From Bacillus sp. RO2 (GTDB taxonomy: Bacteria; Bacillota; Bacilli; Bacillales; Bacillaceae_I): a stretch of DNA of 64,000 nucleotides. A program made the translations under genes and the position numbers. Below, one piece after another: positions 25,314 to 36,341 of the stretch; the first letter of the stretch is position 1; each line of letters starts with the position of its first letter. The notes under the pieces were generated by a model that was not told the DNA's origin, searched no databases, and was given only the letters and a program-made list of their open reading frames with translations. Where the stretch lies: contig NZ_JAAXCU010000028.1 of the NCBI RefSeq assembly GCF_012911845.1, positions 20,835-84,834 on the forward strand, in the 5' to 3' direction.

Positions 25314-26810
25314 TTAGTTGTTTAAATACTGCATTGGATCTTTTAACTTGCCATCTTGGTAAACTTCAAAGTGTAAATGAACGCCTGTAGATTGTCCTGT
25401 CGTACCCATGATACCAATCTTTGCACCGCGAGAAACAGTTTGTCCAACTGAAACGCTAATCGAATCAAGGTGAGCATAAGTTGTCTTCATCCCATTTTGG
25501 TGGTTGATGACCACTTTGTTTCCATAACCGCCGTCCCAGCCAGCCGATTCGATTACTCCATTGTCCGCTGCCTTAATGGTACGGTCGCTTGGGCGAGCGA
25601 TGTCGATACCTTTATGCATCTTACCCCAACGGTGACCCATTTTACTGGAAATATAACCGCCAACCGCTGGCCATGCAAGGGATCCGCTGCCACGAGAAGG
25701 AATCACTTTCGTTCCTTTTACAACGATATGCTTCACAGGTTCCTTCAACGTTTCTTCATGAGTTACTTCCGTCTTAACGGTCATGCCGTTTTCTTTCGTT
25801 GTGATGGTGCGGACGTTTTTCTCTCCGTTTTCACCTTGTTGCTTCACTTTCGTTTCTCCCTTAGGAAGCTCTTTATCTTCCACAACTTCCTGTTCGTAAG
25901 GGATCTCTTCATTTTTAGAAGCTTCTTCTTTTACTTGTACATTCAAATAAGGTTTTTTCGCTGAAACATTTAGCACCTTACCGACTTTTAGTAAAGTATC
26001 CATCGCAATATCAGGATTCATCTCCAGAAGCTCTTCTGAAGAAAGCTCATGTTTCTCCGCGATATCTCCTAAAGAATCTCCTGCTTGAACTTCATACTTC
26101 TCCGCTTGCTTTTTGCCTTTTTTAATCAATTCCACTGCTTCTTTTACAGAAACAACCTGTTTAGGATCTACATTTTTGTCACTAAATGAAACTTTTTCAG
26201 AAATAGTTACGTCTAATACACGAGACTCATTTTCTTTCAGCTCAGGAAGCTTGGACCCTTGGTTCTCTTGTCGTTCTTCTAAAGCCTTCAAGTCTTCTTC
26301 AGAAACAAACTCTAACTTTAACAACTCAACAACCTTTTCCGCTTCTTCCTTGTCTTTTACGAGTACTACTTCTTCTCCGTTAATCGTCAGTGCAGAAGCG
26401 CTAGCTTTAACTTCTACTTGCTCAACTACTGTATCGATTGTCTCTTTGTTCTGAGCAGAAGGTCTAAAAACTTTCTCAGGAATAACTGATACTTGTTCCC
26501 CTACTGAAAGCTCTAGGTCCTTATGATCTTTCTGAACAGACTCAACTTTAGCTTCTAACGCCTTGTCTAACTGCGCCTTATCATCGACTGCACCAACACG
26601 CTCACCATTCAAATAAACGTGATATACCGTTCCAAGCAGTGAATTCTCACTAGCATGAACAGCCACTGCGCCAAGTGTAATAGTAGAAGCAGCAATAGTG
26701 GTAACCATCACTCTCTTTGTAAAAGTAGAAAGGCGATTTTTTTGAGATCTATGTTTACTATTTTGTTTTTCGGTGTATGTACTATATATACGCTTTAATC
26801 GGTTCATCAT
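25314..26810 (-). CDS. M23 endopeptidase with LysM and G5 domains
   Basis: 498 residues. Basic N-terminus and a hydrophobic segment (~31-52) give a signal or anchor. LysM at ~238-285 (Gly-Asp-Ser-Leu-Gly-Asp-Ile-Ala), a G5 domain ~287-365, then an M23 zinc endopeptidase ~385-495 with His-Lys-Gly-Ile-Asp and His-Leu-His-Phe. It cleaves peptidoglycan cross-links; the G5 and LysM parts bind wall. Position beside walRK suggests WalR control, and a WalR-box-like site lies ~155 nt upstream. Confidence 0.9.
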   Translation of the reverse strand: MMNRLKRIYSTYTEKQNSKHRSQKNRLSTFTKRVMVTTIAASTITLGAVAVHASENSLLGTVYHVYLNGERVGAVDDKAQLDKALEAKVESVQKDHKDLELSVGEQVSVIPEKVFRPSAQNKETIDTVVEQVEVKASASALTINGEEVVLVKDKEEAEKVVELLKLEFVSEEDLKALEERQENQGSKLPELKENESRVLDVTISEKVSFSDKNVDPKQVVSVKEAVELIKKGKKQAEKYEVQAGDSLGDIAEKHELSSEELLEMNPDIAMDTLLKVGKVLNVSAKKPYLNVQVKEEASKNEEIPYEQEVVEDKELPKGETKVKQQGENGEKNVRTITTKENGMTVKTEVTHEETLKEPVKHIVVKGTKVIPSRGSGSLAWPAVGGYISSKMGHRWGKMHKGIDIARPSDRTIKAADNGVIESAGWDGGYGNKVVINHQNGMKTTYAHLDSISVSVGQTVSRGAKIGIMGTTGQSTGVHLHFEVYQDGKLKDPMQYLNN

Positions 26811-26966
26811 GGTCTTTCTTTCCCCCTGATTTCTTCCCCGTTCTTTAAACAGTTTTATTTAGGTAACCCAGATTCCTGGTTTTAGGACTATTGATACCCA
26901 TTTAAAATTTCCGACTACTTTACCATACCATAGGTTCATAAACAAATAGAATACTAGAACAAAAGA

Positions 26967-26983
26967 TGTAATATAACTGTATT
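26967..26983 (+). promoter_or_regulatory. WalR-box-like motif
   Basis: TGTAAT-N5-TGTATT matches the WalR consensus TGTWAH-N5-TGTWAH at 11 of 12 defined bases, but it is oriented away from the M23 gene. Weak evidence. Confidence 0.3.
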
Positions 26984-27179
26984 ATTGTTGTCATATTTAG
27001 GCGATTTATAGGGGTTTTTCCTTATTAAGGGATAAATCATGGGTAATTTTACATAGTTTTGACGTTTGCTCTGGAAGTGGAGGAGAATTTACCCTGTTTT
27101 GTTACAGAGGGATAACAGGATGAGTTGGGGGTTGTGGTGGTGGAGGGTTTTTGTTGGGCGTTTGATGGGCTTTTTGAGT

Positions 27180-27498
27180 GCTTCTATTAGACACTTGATA
27201 GGGCTTTGCTAGTGATTCGGACTTATTGGGGGCTTCTATTATACAGATGATGGGGGTTTGTTAGTGATTTGGGCTTATAGAACGCTTCTATTAGACACTT
27301 GATGGAGGTTTGCTACCGATTCGGGCTTATAGAACGCTTCTATTAGACACTTGATGGAGGTTTGATGCCGATTCGGGCTTATAGAACCCTTCTATTGGAC
27401 ACATGATGGAGGTTTGCTACCGATTCGGGCTTATAGAACCCTTCTATTAGACATTTGATGGAGGTTTGATGCCGATTCGGGCTTATAGAACGCTTCTA
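27180..27498. repeat. 52-bp tandem repeat, six copies
   Basis: Units start at 27180, 27232, 27284, 27336, 27388 and 27440, with a partial seventh at 27492; all are exactly 52 bp long. The consensus opens GCTTCTATTAGACACTTGAT and closes GGGCTTATAGAAC. The first two copies are more diverged and the last four nearly identical. 52 is not a multiple of three, so it is not coding. It fills the gene-free stretch between the M23 gene and the tRNA cluster. Confidence 0.95.
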
Positions 27499-27580
27499 AA
27501 ATAATTACACCCTCAATAAGCATTTTCTTTACTACAAAAAAGCAGCACGTTCATTAACAAATGAACGTGCTGCTTTGAGA

Positions 27581-27653
27581 TGGCTCGGGACGGAATCGAA
27601 CCGCCGACACATGGATTTTCAGTCCATTGCTCTACCAACTGAGCTACCGAGCC
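27581..27653 (-). tRNA. tRNA-Phe (GAA)
   Basis: Cloverleaf with acceptor GGCTCGG/CCGAGCC, anticodon loop CTGAAAA and T-arm GGTTCGATTCC. The CCA end is not encoded, unlike in the other three tRNAs here. Last gene of a Lys-Glu-Asp-Phe cluster that matches trnY of B. subtilis. Confidence 0.95.
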
Positions 27654-27759
27654 GTATATTTGGTTGTCGTAACAATATGATATGCACTCGCACCATCACC
27701 CAAATTTTAAAGTTCAAAAATTTGTGCGCTGTAGCAAAGCTTCGAAGCTTACTCGATCG

Positions 27760-27785
27760 TGCTCTACCAACTGAGCTACCGAGCC
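27760..27785 (-). pseudogene. 5' fragment of a tRNA-Phe gene
   Basis: 26 nt identical to the first 26 nt of the intact tRNA-Phe gene, which begins 132 nt away; the sequence then diverges into a hairpin (AGCTTCGAAGCT). No anticodon arm or T-arm follows, so it cannot make a tRNA. Confidence 0.8.
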
Positions 27786-27816
27786 TAACACTTTAAAAGA
27801 GCTATGAATATGTAAA

Positions 27817-27892
27817 TGGCGGTCCCGACCGGGATCGAACCGGCGATCTCCTGCGTGACAGGCAGGCATGTTAACCGCTACACCACGGGACC
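27817..27892 (-). tRNA. tRNA-Asp (GTC)
   Basis: Acceptor GGTCCCG/CGGGACC, anticodon loop CTGTCAC, T-arm GGTTCGATCCC, discriminator G and encoded CCA. Confidence 0.95.
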
Positions 27893-27904
27893 TAAAACTA
27901 AAAA

Positions 27905-27979
27905 TGGTGACCCATACGGGATTCGAACCCGTGTTACCGCCGTGAAAGGGCGGTGTCTTAACCGCTTGACCAATGGGCC
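27905..27979 (-). tRNA. tRNA-Glu (TTC)
   Basis: Acceptor GGCCCAT with ATGGGTC (one wobble pair), anticodon loop CTTTCAC, T-arm GGTTCGAATCC, discriminator A and encoded CCA. Confidence 0.95.
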
Positions 27980-27997
27980 TAACTTTTTGAAAGAAAA

Positions 27998-28073
27998 TGG
28001 TGTGCCATGAAGGACTCGAACCTTCGACCCTCTGATTAAAAGTCAGATGCTCTACCGACTGAGCTAATGGCAC
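27998..28073 (-). tRNA. tRNA-Lys (TTT)
   Basis: Acceptor GTGCCAT/ATGGCAC, anticodon loop CTTTTAA, T-arm GGTTCGAGTCC, encoded CCA. First gene of the cluster. Confidence 0.95.
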
Positions 28074-28126
28074 CTATTAATAACTTCGCCTTATGTAACT
28101 TTAAATCTCTTTTGACGACGTTTTTA

Positions 28127-28156
28127 ATAATAGCATACTATTAACATATCTTGCAA
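28127..28156 (-). promoter_or_regulatory. Promoter of the tRNA cluster
   Basis: TTGCAA, 18 nt, TATTAT on the minus strand, about 54 nt before the tRNA-Lys gene. Confidence 0.6.
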
Positions 28157-28220
28157 TAACTTTTTTAAAAAAATATTAACTTCTATAGAACTTACTAATT
28201 GTCGTCTATAAAAAAAAGCT

Positions 28221-28276
28221 CACTAAATGTAATGAAGACACTTTAGTGGAGATATTTTTGTCTTAAGTGTCTTCAT
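28221..28276. other. Overlapping inverted repeats between purA and the tRNA cluster
   Basis: ATGAAGACACTT (28232-28243) and AAGTGTCTTCAT (28265-28276) form a 12-bp stem. CACTAAA (28221-28227) can pair with TTTAGTG (28242-28248) instead, and the two stems exclude each other. No gene is apparent in this ~340-nt gap. Confidence 0.5.
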
Positions 28277-28375
28277 CTACTCAATGAAAACACTTTGACA
28301 TGAATTTTCCTTATGAAAATGTCATCAAAACCTTATCATGCCTAGAAATCAACAGCTCAACAAGCATCAAGCCAT

Positions 28376-28401
28376 ATAAAAAGCCCCCACTAAGGAGGGC
28401 T
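28376..28401 (-). terminator. Terminator of purA
   Basis: On the minus strand GGAGCCCTCC and GGGGGCTTTTT form a GC-rich hairpin with a T-run, 15 nt after the stop. Confidence 0.8.
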
Positions 28402-28416
28402 CCAAACAAAAATCAA

Positions 28417-29763
<1,347 letters not shown>

Positions 29764-29792
29764 TTATCAGCTGATCACTAGAAAGTCAATCA

Positions 29793-29837
29793 AAACACGA
29801 ACGTTACATAAATTTAATATTGTGTTTGTTCGTAAAT
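29793..29837. promoter_or_regulatory. Candidate PurR operator (two inverted PurBoxes)
   Basis: AAACACGAACGTT on the plus strand and ATTTACGAACAAA on the minus strand share the CGAAC core of the PurBox consensus AWWWCCGAACWWT (10 and 11 of 13). The 19-nt gap is slightly more than the usual 16-17 nt. Located ~90 nt before purA. Confidence 0.45.
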
Positions 29838-29874
29838 AAGACGGATATCTTACAATTATAGTCCTTTAAGTATA

Positions 29875-29905
29875 AAAAGGCACCTACATGACGTAGATGC
29901 CTTTT
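29875..29905 (-). terminator. Terminator of the helicase gene
   Basis: AAAAGGCATCTAC with GTAGGTGCCTTTT around a 5-nt loop, directly after the stop codon; T-run on the minus strand. Confidence 0.85.
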
Positions 29906-29906
29906 A

Positions 29907-31274
29907 TTATGCCCCTGGAGGGACGGATTCATCATCAAATCGCCGCTCCAAATTAACAAATTTATTATATTCTTTTACGAAAGCCAAGGAGACCGTCCCC
30001 ACAGGACCGTTACGCTGTTTTGCAAGAATGATCTCGATGATGTTCTTGTTTTCACTTTCTTTGTCGTAATAGTCATCACGATATAGGAAACCAACGATAT
30101 CGGCATCCTGCTCGATACTTCCGGATTCACGAATATCGGACATCATTGGACGCTTGTCTTGACGTTGCTCCACGCCACGTGAGAGCTGAGACAAGGCGAT
30201 AACAGGGACCTCTAGTTCCCTCGCTAATGCTTTTAGGGAACGGGAAATCTCGGAAACTTCCTGCTGACGGTTCTCTCCGCCACCGCGTCCGCTACCTTGG
30301 ATTAATTGCAGGTAGTCAATCAGAATCATTCCAAGGCCGCTCTCTTGTCTTAGACGACGGCATTTGGAACGTATTTCACTGACACGGATACCTGGCGTAT
30401 CATCAATGTAGATACCGGCATTGGACAAGCTTCCCATTGCCATTGTAAGCTTGCTCCAGTCCTCAGCGGTCAATTGGCCTGTCCTTAGGTTCTGCGCATT
30501 GATGTTTCCTTCTGCACAAAGCATCCTCATGACCAGCTGCTCAGCACCCATCTCCAGACTGAAAATCGCGACATTTTCTCGAGCTTTTGTAGCTACGTTT
30601 TGCGCAATATTCAAGGCGAATGCCGTTTTACCAACGGAAGGACGGGCTGCAATGATAATTAAGTCGTTTCGCTGGAATCCAGCCGTCATTCTGTCCAATT
30701 CCGTAAAGCCTGTCTCAATCCCTGTGACTTCCCCTTTACGGTTGTGGAGAGTTTCGATATTATCATAGGTTTTAACGAGTACATCCTTGATGTTTTGGAA
30801 CACACCGGAGTTTTTTCGTTGAGAAACTTCTAGGATCTGTTTTTCCGCTTCGTTCAATAAGCCCGCCACTTCATCTTCCCTGCTGTAGCCTTCTTGGGCG
30901 ATGTTGGTTGCGGTACGGATAAGTCGGCGAAGAATGGACTTTTCTTCTACAATCTTTGCGTAATACTCTATATTGGCTGCAGTTGGCACCGAACCTGCTA
31001 TATCACTAAGGTAAGATACCCCTCCAACTTCTTCTAAAAGCTTCAAGTTTGCAAGCTCGGATGTGACTGTGACGAGATCGACCGGTTCGCCCCGGTCGGA
31101 AAGATTCAGCATGCAGTCATATATCTTTTGATGGGCTGCGCGGTAAAAGTCATCTGGCATGACAAGCTCGGACGCCAATGTCAGGGCGGACGGTTCTAAG
31201 AAAATGGCTCCGATGACCGCCTGTTCCGCTTCTATATTTTGCGGTGGTATTCTATCTTCAAAAATATCACTCAT
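29907..31274 (-). CDS. dnaC: Replicative DNA helicase (DnaB family; dnaC in B. subtilis)
   Basis: 455 residues. N-terminal helical domain that binds primase, linker, then a RecA-type ATPase with Walker A Ala-Arg-Pro-Ser-Val-Gly-Lys-Thr-Ala (~210) and Walker B Met-Ile-Leu-Ile-Asp-Tyr-Leu-Gln-Leu-Ile. The hexamer unwinds DNA 5'-3' at the fork. It follows rplI after ~80 nt containing a terminator-like hairpin, the B. subtilis order. Confidence 0.96.
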   Translation of the reverse strand: MSDIFEDRIPPQNIEAEQAVIGAIFLEPSALTLASELVMPDDFYRAAHQKIYDCMLNLSDRGEPVDLVTVTSELANLKLLEEVGGVSYLSDIAGSVPTAANIEYYAKIVEEKSILRRLIRTATNIAQEGYSREDEVAGLLNEAEKQILEVSQRKNSGVFQNIKDVLVKTYDNIETLHNRKGEVTGIETGFTELDRMTAGFQRNDLIIIAARPSVGKTAFALNIAQNVATKARENVAIFSLEMGAEQLVMRMLCAEGNINAQNLRTGQLTAEDWSKLTMAMGSLSNAGIYIDDTPGIRVSEIRSKCRRLRQESGLGMILIDYLQLIQGSGRGGGENRQQEVSEISRSLKALARELEVPVIALSQLSRGVEQRQDKRPMMSDIRESGSIEQDADIVGFLYRDDYYDKESENKNIIEIILAKQRNGPVGTVSLAFVKEYNKFVNLERRFDDESVPPGA

Positions 31275-31315
31275 CCTTGTTCCTCCTCCCAGAAAACGAA
31301 ACCTACATAGCCTCT

Positions 31316-31344
31316 CATAAAGAAAACTCGGCGAGATAGCCGAG
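31316..31344 (-). terminator. Hairpin between rplI and the helicase gene
   Basis: CTCGGC with GCCGAG around a 6-nt loop, then TTTTCTTT on the minus strand. Probably a partial terminator within the gdpP-rplI-dnaC run. Confidence 0.7.
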
Positions 31345-31352
31345 CACTTTTC

Positions 31353-31802
31353 TTAATTCTGTTCTGTTACATGCACCTTCAAGGTCGCTGTAACGTCTGT
31401 ATGCAGCTTTACAGGTACGTTTGTATAGCCTAAAGCGCGAATAGCATCATTTAGCTCCATTTTGCGCTTGTCGATCTTTATTTTATGCTTCTTTTGAAGC
31501 TCTTCTGCAATTTGTTTCGTAGTGATGCTACCGAATAAACGGCCACCTTCACCTGCTTTTGTTTGGAACTCAAGCGTAAGCTTTTCCAACGTCTCTTTAA
31601 GTTTCTTCGCGTTTTCTAGCTCTTGTTCTGCTTCTTTGGCTTCTTTGTTCTTTTGAGCTTCCAATGATTTAAGGTTACCATTTGAAGCCTCCATCGCCAA
31701 CCCTTGTTTTAGTAGAAAATTATGGGCATAACCATCTGCCACGTTTTTCACTTCGCCTTTTTTGCCTTTACCTTTTACATCTTTTAAAAATATTACCCTC
31801 AT
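31353..31802 (-). CDS. rplI: 50S ribosomal protein L9
   Basis: 149 residues. N-terminal rRNA-binding domain (Met-Arg-Val-Ile-Phe-Leu-Lys-Asp-Val and Lys-Gly-Lys-Lys-Gly-Glu) joined by a long charged helix to the C-terminal domain. Overlaps the gdpP stop by 4 nt, so translation is coupled. Confidence 0.97.
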   Translation of the reverse strand: MRVIFLKDVKGKGKKGEVKNVADGYAHNFLLKQGLAMEASNGNLKSLEAQKNKEAKEAEQELENAKKLKETLEKLTLEFQTKAGEGGRLFGSITTKQIAEELQKKHKIKIDKRKMELNDAIRALGYTNVPVKLHTDVTATLKVHVTEQN

Positions 31803-33769
31803 TCCTTGGAACCTCCTTCTAAGTACTCTATTAATGCTTGTTTCAGTTTTTCTTCTGCTTCATCAATGGTCGTATTCATTTGTGTGGCTGCATTTGTCAA
31901 ATGCCCGCCGCCGCCAAGGTTCTCCATGACAACCTGTACGTTGACATCCCCGAGTGATCTTGCACTGATGCTTACTTGGTCCCCGTTCCGATGGGCGATG
32001 ACGAAAGAAGTATTGATGTCACTCATCGCAAGCAGTGTGTCTGCAGCCTGGGCAATCATCACCTGGTCGAAAGATTCTTCAGGTACACCTTTGGCAATAA
32101 CAATGCCTTCTTGGTACAAATACGCACTTTCTATCAATTTGGCACGTTTTACGAAACGGTCTAGATTTTCTTTTAACAGTTTTTGCACAAGGATTGTATC
32201 TGCTCCTTGTGAACGCAAGTAAGATGCTGCATCAAATGTACGGGAACCTGTACGGACCGTGAAGCTTTTCGTATCTACTATTATACCAGCTAACAGGGCG
32301 GTCGCTTCAAGCATTGTGATTTTAATGCGTTTTGGCTGGTATTGCAGGAGCTCTGTCACAAGCTCTGCAGTGGAGGAAGCATAGGGTTCCATATAAACAA
32401 GCAACGGATCCTCAATAAAGTCCTCTCCACGTCTGTGGTGATCAATCACAACCACATTATCGATTTTATTTAACAATTTTTCCTCGATCACAAGAGAAGG
32501 CTTATGTGTATCTACAACGACCAATAATGTGTCGTTCGTCGCTATTTCGAGAGCATCTTCCGGAGAGATGAACTTTTCCCATAGCTCACTATGGACTTTC
32601 AATTCCTCCAACAAACGGTGAATTCCAGCATCAATTTCCTGCTGATTTAAAACAATATACGCATCCTTATGATTGAGTTCTGCCACTTTGGCAATTCCAA
32701 TGGCCGCTCCAAGTGCATCCATGTCCGGATAGCGATGACCCATGATAACTACTTTATCACTTTCATGAATCAGTTCCTTCAACGCATGGGAAATGACGCG
32801 TGCTCGTACTCGTGTCCGCTTTTCCATCGGATTTGTTTTCCCACCATAGAAGCGGACCTTTCCATTGGTCTGCTTGATGGCTACTTGGTCGCCACCACGT
32901 CCTAAAGCAAGGTCTAGACTTGATTGGGCAAGGTGACCAAGCTCTGGAAGTGAAGGGACTCCAGTTCCAATACCAACACTTAAAGTAAGTGGCATGCTTT
33001 GCTTGGATGTCTGTTCACGCACTTCATCCAAAATGGAAAACTTGTTCTTTTCCAATTGCACAAGGATATGTTCATTTAATACCACAATAAAACGCTCCAT
33101 CGACGTTCTTTTTAAGAATACGCCGTTTTCTGTGGACCATTTATTGATAATGGAGGTCACCTGGCTGTTGATCGCACTTTTCGTCTGATCATCCATTCCC
33201 TGTGTCACTTCATCATAATTGTCTAAGAAAATAATACCAAGCACCGTTCGCTCGTCTTCGTATAATTTTTCAATATGAGTCTGTTCCGTAATATCAAAAA
33301 AGTAAATGAGTCGTTCCGCTTTCTTTATGACCACTTTATATTTCCGATCATGTAAAGCAATGGTTTCCGTTTCAATATCCTGCTTTAAAAGAGGAATCAA
33401 GTTTTCCCCGACATCATATAACGACCTGCCTACGAGGGTTTCCTCATGAAAACAGGAAGCGAGAAATGGATTTGTCCATTCGATTTGATAATCGTCATTA
33501 TACAGCATGATACCAATCGGCATCTCCATTAACGCTTCTTCTCCGACCTTTTTTAACCGGTAGGAAAGGGTGGAGATGTACGTTTCCATTTCTTTTTTAG
33601 CCTTTTGTTCCACTTTGATGTAAAGATATACAACCAAGCCCAGGAGCAGAAAGCTGACAATCCCTATTTGCCATTGGAAAAACACAATTATCCCCAGCTG
33701 TATCAGAGCGATCACAAACAATAAATAGACGGGATAACGCAAATTCAGTTTTTCGAAATAATTAGGCAT
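31799..33769 (-). CDS. gdpP: c-di-AMP phosphodiesterase GdpP (YybT)
   Basis: 656 residues. Two N-terminal membrane helices (~10-50), a PAS-like domain, a degenerate GGDEF domain (~170-300), then DHH (Val-Val-Val-Ile-Asp-His-His near 420) and DHHA1 (Gly-Gly-Gly-Gly-His near the end). It hydrolyses cyclic di-AMP to pApA, controlling potassium and wall homeostasis. The yybS-gdpP-rplI-dnaC order is conserved in Bacillus. Confidence 0.96.
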   Translation of the reverse strand: MPNYFEKLNLRYPVYLLFVIALIQLGIIVFFQWQIGIVSFLLLGLVVYLYIKVEQKAKKEMETYISTLSYRLKKVGEEALMEMPIGIMLYNDDYQIEWTNPFLASCFHEETLVGRSLYDVGENLIPLLKQDIETETIALHDRKYKVVIKKAERLIYFFDITEQTHIEKLYEDERTVLGIIFLDNYDEVTQGMDDQTKSAINSQVTSIINKWSTENGVFLKRTSMERFIVVLNEHILVQLEKNKFSILDEVREQTSKQSMPLTLSVGIGTGVPSLPELGHLAQSSLDLALGRGGDQVAIKQTNGKVRFYGGKTNPMEKRTRVRARVISHALKELIHESDKVVIMGHRYPDMDALGAAIGIAKVAELNHKDAYIVLNQQEIDAGIHRLLEELKVHSELWEKFISPEDALEIATNDTLLVVVDTHKPSLVIEEKLLNKIDNVVVIDHHRRGEDFIEDPLLVYMEPYASSTAELVTELLQYQPKRIKITMLEATALLAGIIVDTKSFTVRTGSRTFDAASYLRSQGADTILVQKLLKENLDRFVKRAKLIESAYLYQEGIVIAKGVPEESFDQVMIAQAADTLLAMSDINTSFVIAHRNGDQVSISARSLGDVNVQVVMENLGGGGHLTNAATQMNTTIDEAEEKLKQALIEYLEGGSKE

Positions 33770-33802
33770 GTATGTTCAGCTCCTAATTAATAGTTTAGCT
33801 CT

Positions 33803-34750
33803 TTATTTTCCTTGATTATTTCTCTGTATTCTTTCTCTTAATTGAAAACCGATATCTATTATTCCTACCATTCTTATTATATAGACCAAAGGAGTGATTA
33901 GGAAGGATAAAATGACCAACGTAATCGGTATTGCTTTAGAGATTTTCTTTATATGACAAAAGAAGAAAATGAATGAGAACCCTTGAACCGTCATTAATAG
34001 CATTAAAATGAAGGAAAGATTAAGGACGGCCATAAATAAAGTTGTCCCTTCTTTTGGTGCCATAAGCGATAAAATGAGGACAATCAAGTAGTACCACAAC
34101 AGGCTCTTAGGAAGCACCAATTCCCGAAATGGCGGGAAGGGACTAACCTTCATCTTCAGTCTTTTTAAAATAAATACTGTTATTAGCTGCGAGAAAAATG
34201 CATGAACAAAGGAGGTCAATACCAACAATGTCGGCAATAGGTAGCTCATATAGCCTAGAGCATCCTCAAACACTTCCAAGGATTTTTTTGCATTCTCTTG
34301 ACCAAGGGAGGTGGCAATTGCTTCTGATGCCCGCATGGACTCCCTGATCATTTCTTGCAGAACTTCAATAAAATCAATATTAAAAAGCACGATGGCCACC
34401 ACATATGCCAAAATATAATTCAGCAAAAACACCCCTGTAGCAGCACCTAAAATAGCATAACGACTGGCATTCTTTTGGATAAGATGGCCCATCGCCAACC
34501 CGACGGTACTAGCTGGTATGCTGAATGTTAAAGCAACAGGTGATCCAATCAGAATACTAAGCACTCCGGCAACCACAACGAGCCAAATTCCTGCCTTCCA
34601 CCCGTTTCTTGCTGTATAGATGACAAATGGGACAACGAGCGCGAGAAAGGCGACCAGGCCTATAAAAGGGATGAAGAGTGTCATGAGAAGGAGCAGGACG
34701 TATATTCCGAGCAATGCTGCACCTTCTGTTATATGTTTTGTTTCCTTCAT
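33803..34750 (-). CDS. yybS: YybS family membrane protein (DUF2232)
   Basis: 315 residues with about eight hydrophobic segments and no catalytic motif. DUF2232 proteins resemble the membrane S-components of ECF-type transporters, but no substrate is established. First gene of the yybS-gdpP-rplI run, 33 nt before gdpP. Upstream lies repeat copy R2. Confidence 0.85.
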   Translation of the reverse strand: MKETKHITEGAALLGIYVLLLLMTLFIPFIGLVAFLALVVPFVIYTARNGWKAGIWLVVVAGVLSILIGSPVALTFSIPASTVGLAMGHLIQKNASRYAILGAATGVFLLNYILAYVVAIVLFNIDFIEVLQEMIRESMRASEAIATSLGQENAKKSLEVFEDALGYMSYLLPTLLVLTSFVHAFFSQLITVFILKRLKMKVSPFPPFRELVLPKSLLWYYLIVLILSLMAPKEGTTLFMAVLNLSFILMLLMTVQGFSFIFFFCHIKKISKAIPITLVILSFLITPLVYIIRMVGIIDIGFQLRERIQRNNQGK

Positions 34751-34846
34751 AAGTATAAACCTCCAAGAACGCTTAGTTACAATATGTATAGTTTATCCTT
34801 AAGATTCTATTACAATCAAATGTTATGTTGAGTGGTGGCGTAAACT

Positions 34847-34978
34847 CCCTGTTGTCCTTCGTTCCAGGTGTTCGCTTTCAGCGGGACGGTGCTTGAGCCT
34901 CCTCGGCTTCGCCTGTGGGGTCTCAAGCTACCGTTATCCCCCGCAGGAGTCTCACACCTTGCACTCCGGACAACAGGG
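34847..34978 (+). repeat. Intergenic palindromic repeat, copy R2
   Basis: Terminal stem CCCTGTTGTCC / GGACAACAGGG, 11 bp and perfect, different in sequence from other copies yet still paired. Inner stem AGGTGT/ACACCT. Confidence 0.85.
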
Positions 34979-35012
34979 TAGAATTTTAATTACAATTAAT
35001 GTTTTACTAGCA

Positions 35013-35053
35013 AAAAGGAAGGCAGCAAGATATTCTCTCACTGCCTTCCTTTT
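35013..35053 (-). terminator. Terminator of rpsF-ssb-rpsR
   Basis: AAAAGGAAGGCAG with CTGCCTTCCTTTT, 13-bp perfect stem, 16 nt after rpsR. Confidence 0.9.
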
Positions 35054-35068
35054 ATTAATTCGGCTGTA

Positions 35069-35341
<273 letters not shown>

Positions 35342-35378
35342 TTATAGAGCCATTTTTATAAAACGATTCCTTCTAAAA

Positions 35379-35894
35379 TTAGAACGGCAAATCGTCATCT
35401 GATATATCAATCGGTTGGCCATCATTCTTAAATGGGTCGTCATCAACACGAGTATAACCTTGGTTGTTGTTATTGCTGCGCTGTTGGTTCTGATCATACC
35501 CAAAGTTAGGTGATGAACCATAGCCTTGATTTTGATTTGGATTAGGTCGAGAAGCATTACCAGTACCACCGGATCCTTTAGGCTCCAGGAACTGAACACT
35601 TTCTGCCACTATTTCCGTTACGTATACACGTTTTCCATCTTGGCCTTCATAATTGCGTGTCTGCACACGGCCATCCACACCAGCGAGGCTTCCTTTTTTC
35701 AGGAAGTTTGCTGCGTTTTCAGCTTGCTTTCTCCAGACAACACAGTTAATAAAATCAGCTTCGCGTTCGCCCTGCTGATTCTGGAACGTACGATTGACTG
35801 CCAATGTAAAAGTAGCAACCGCCACTCCACTTGGGGTATAGCGCAATTCAGGATCTTTGGTCAAACGACCGACCAATACTACGCGATTTAACAT
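35379..35894 (-). CDS. ssb: Single-stranded DNA-binding protein SsbA
   Basis: 171 residues from the ATG preceded by AAGGAGGAG ([10 protein letters not shown]). N-terminal OB fold to ~105, a Gly/Asn/Gln-rich linker, and the acidic tail Asp-Ile-Ser-Asp-Asp-Asp-Leu-Pro-Phe that recruits replication and repair partners. It lies between rpsF and rpsR in one operon. Confidence 0.97.
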   Translation of the reverse strand: MLNRVVLVGRLTKDPELRYTPSGVAVATFTLAVNRTFQNQQGEREADFINCVVWRKQAENAANFLKKGSLAGVDGRVQTRNYEGQDGKRVYVTEIVAESVQFLEPKGSGGTGNASRPNPNQNQGYGSSPNFGYDQNQQRSNNNNQGYTRVDDDPFKNDGQPIDISDDDLPF

Positions 35895-35939
35895 CAGAAC
35901 CACTCCTCCTTGAGACGACGTCCATAAAGAGGACAACTA

Positions 35940-36230
35940 TTATTTTTCTTCTTTTTTCACAACGATATGACGGATGATGTCTTCGCTGATTTTAGCAAGA
36001 CGATCAAACTCTTGAACTGCAGCTGGCTCAGCAGCTACGTTTACTAGCATATAGTAGCCGTCACGGAAATCATTGATTTCGTAAGCTAAGCGGCGTTTGC
36101 CCCACTCTTTTGCTTCAGAAAGATCTGCACCGTTGTCAGTTAGGATCGTATTGAAACGTTCTGTAAGAGCTTTTTTAGCGTCTTCCTCAATGTTTGGACG
36201 GATGATATACATGATTTCGTACTTGTTCAT
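35940..36230 (-). CDS. rpsF: 30S ribosomal protein S6
   Basis: 96 residues from the ATG in GGAGGTGACTGTGATG; the longer frame would read through the S6:S18-binding leader. [12 protein letters not shown] start is typical. First gene of rpsF-ssb-rpsR. Confidence 0.97.
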   Translation of the reverse strand: MNKYEIMYIIRPNIEEDAKKALTERFNTILTDNGADLSEAKEWGKRRLAYEINDFRDGYYMLVNVAAEPAAVQEFDRLAKISEDIIRHIVVKKEEK

Positions 36231-36238
36231 CACAGTCA

Positions 36239-36277
36239 CCTCCTTTTGGTCTAAGCGGCCCTTGGTGGGCAAGGAGC
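36239..36277 (-). promoter_or_regulatory. S6:S18 autoregulatory leader of rpsF
   Basis: On the minus strand GCTCCTT pairs with AAGGAGG (the ribosome site), enclosing a GCCC/GGGC hairpin followed by the CCG bulge. This matches the known rpsF leader that the S6:S18 complex binds to repress translation. Confidence 0.75.
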
Positions 36278-36312
36278 AATCAATTATAAATAATCATTAC
36301 TCACAAATTAAG

Positions 36313-36341
36313 ATTATACCAGAGGGGTCGGATTTTTGCAA
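36313..36341 (-). promoter_or_regulatory. Promoter of rpsF-ssb-rpsR
   Basis: TTGCAA, 17 nt, TATAAT on the minus strand, 36 nt before the autoregulatory leader. Confidence 0.75.

Noticed and set aside
25470..25964. 164-residue frame antisense to the M23 peptidase
   Set aside because: Shadow of a well-supported gene; no start signal, no recognisable domain.
26811..27120. c-di-AMP (ydaO-type) riboswitch upstream of the M23 gene
   Set aside because: Such riboswitches often precede wall hydrolase genes, but the conserved core was looked for and not found.
27180..27498. CRISPR array at the 52-bp repeats
   Set aside because: The whole unit is repeated with no unique spacers.
31806..32222. 138-residue frame antisense to gdpP
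   Set aside because: Shadow frame; Ser/Cys-rich composition typical of the reverse complement of coding DNA.
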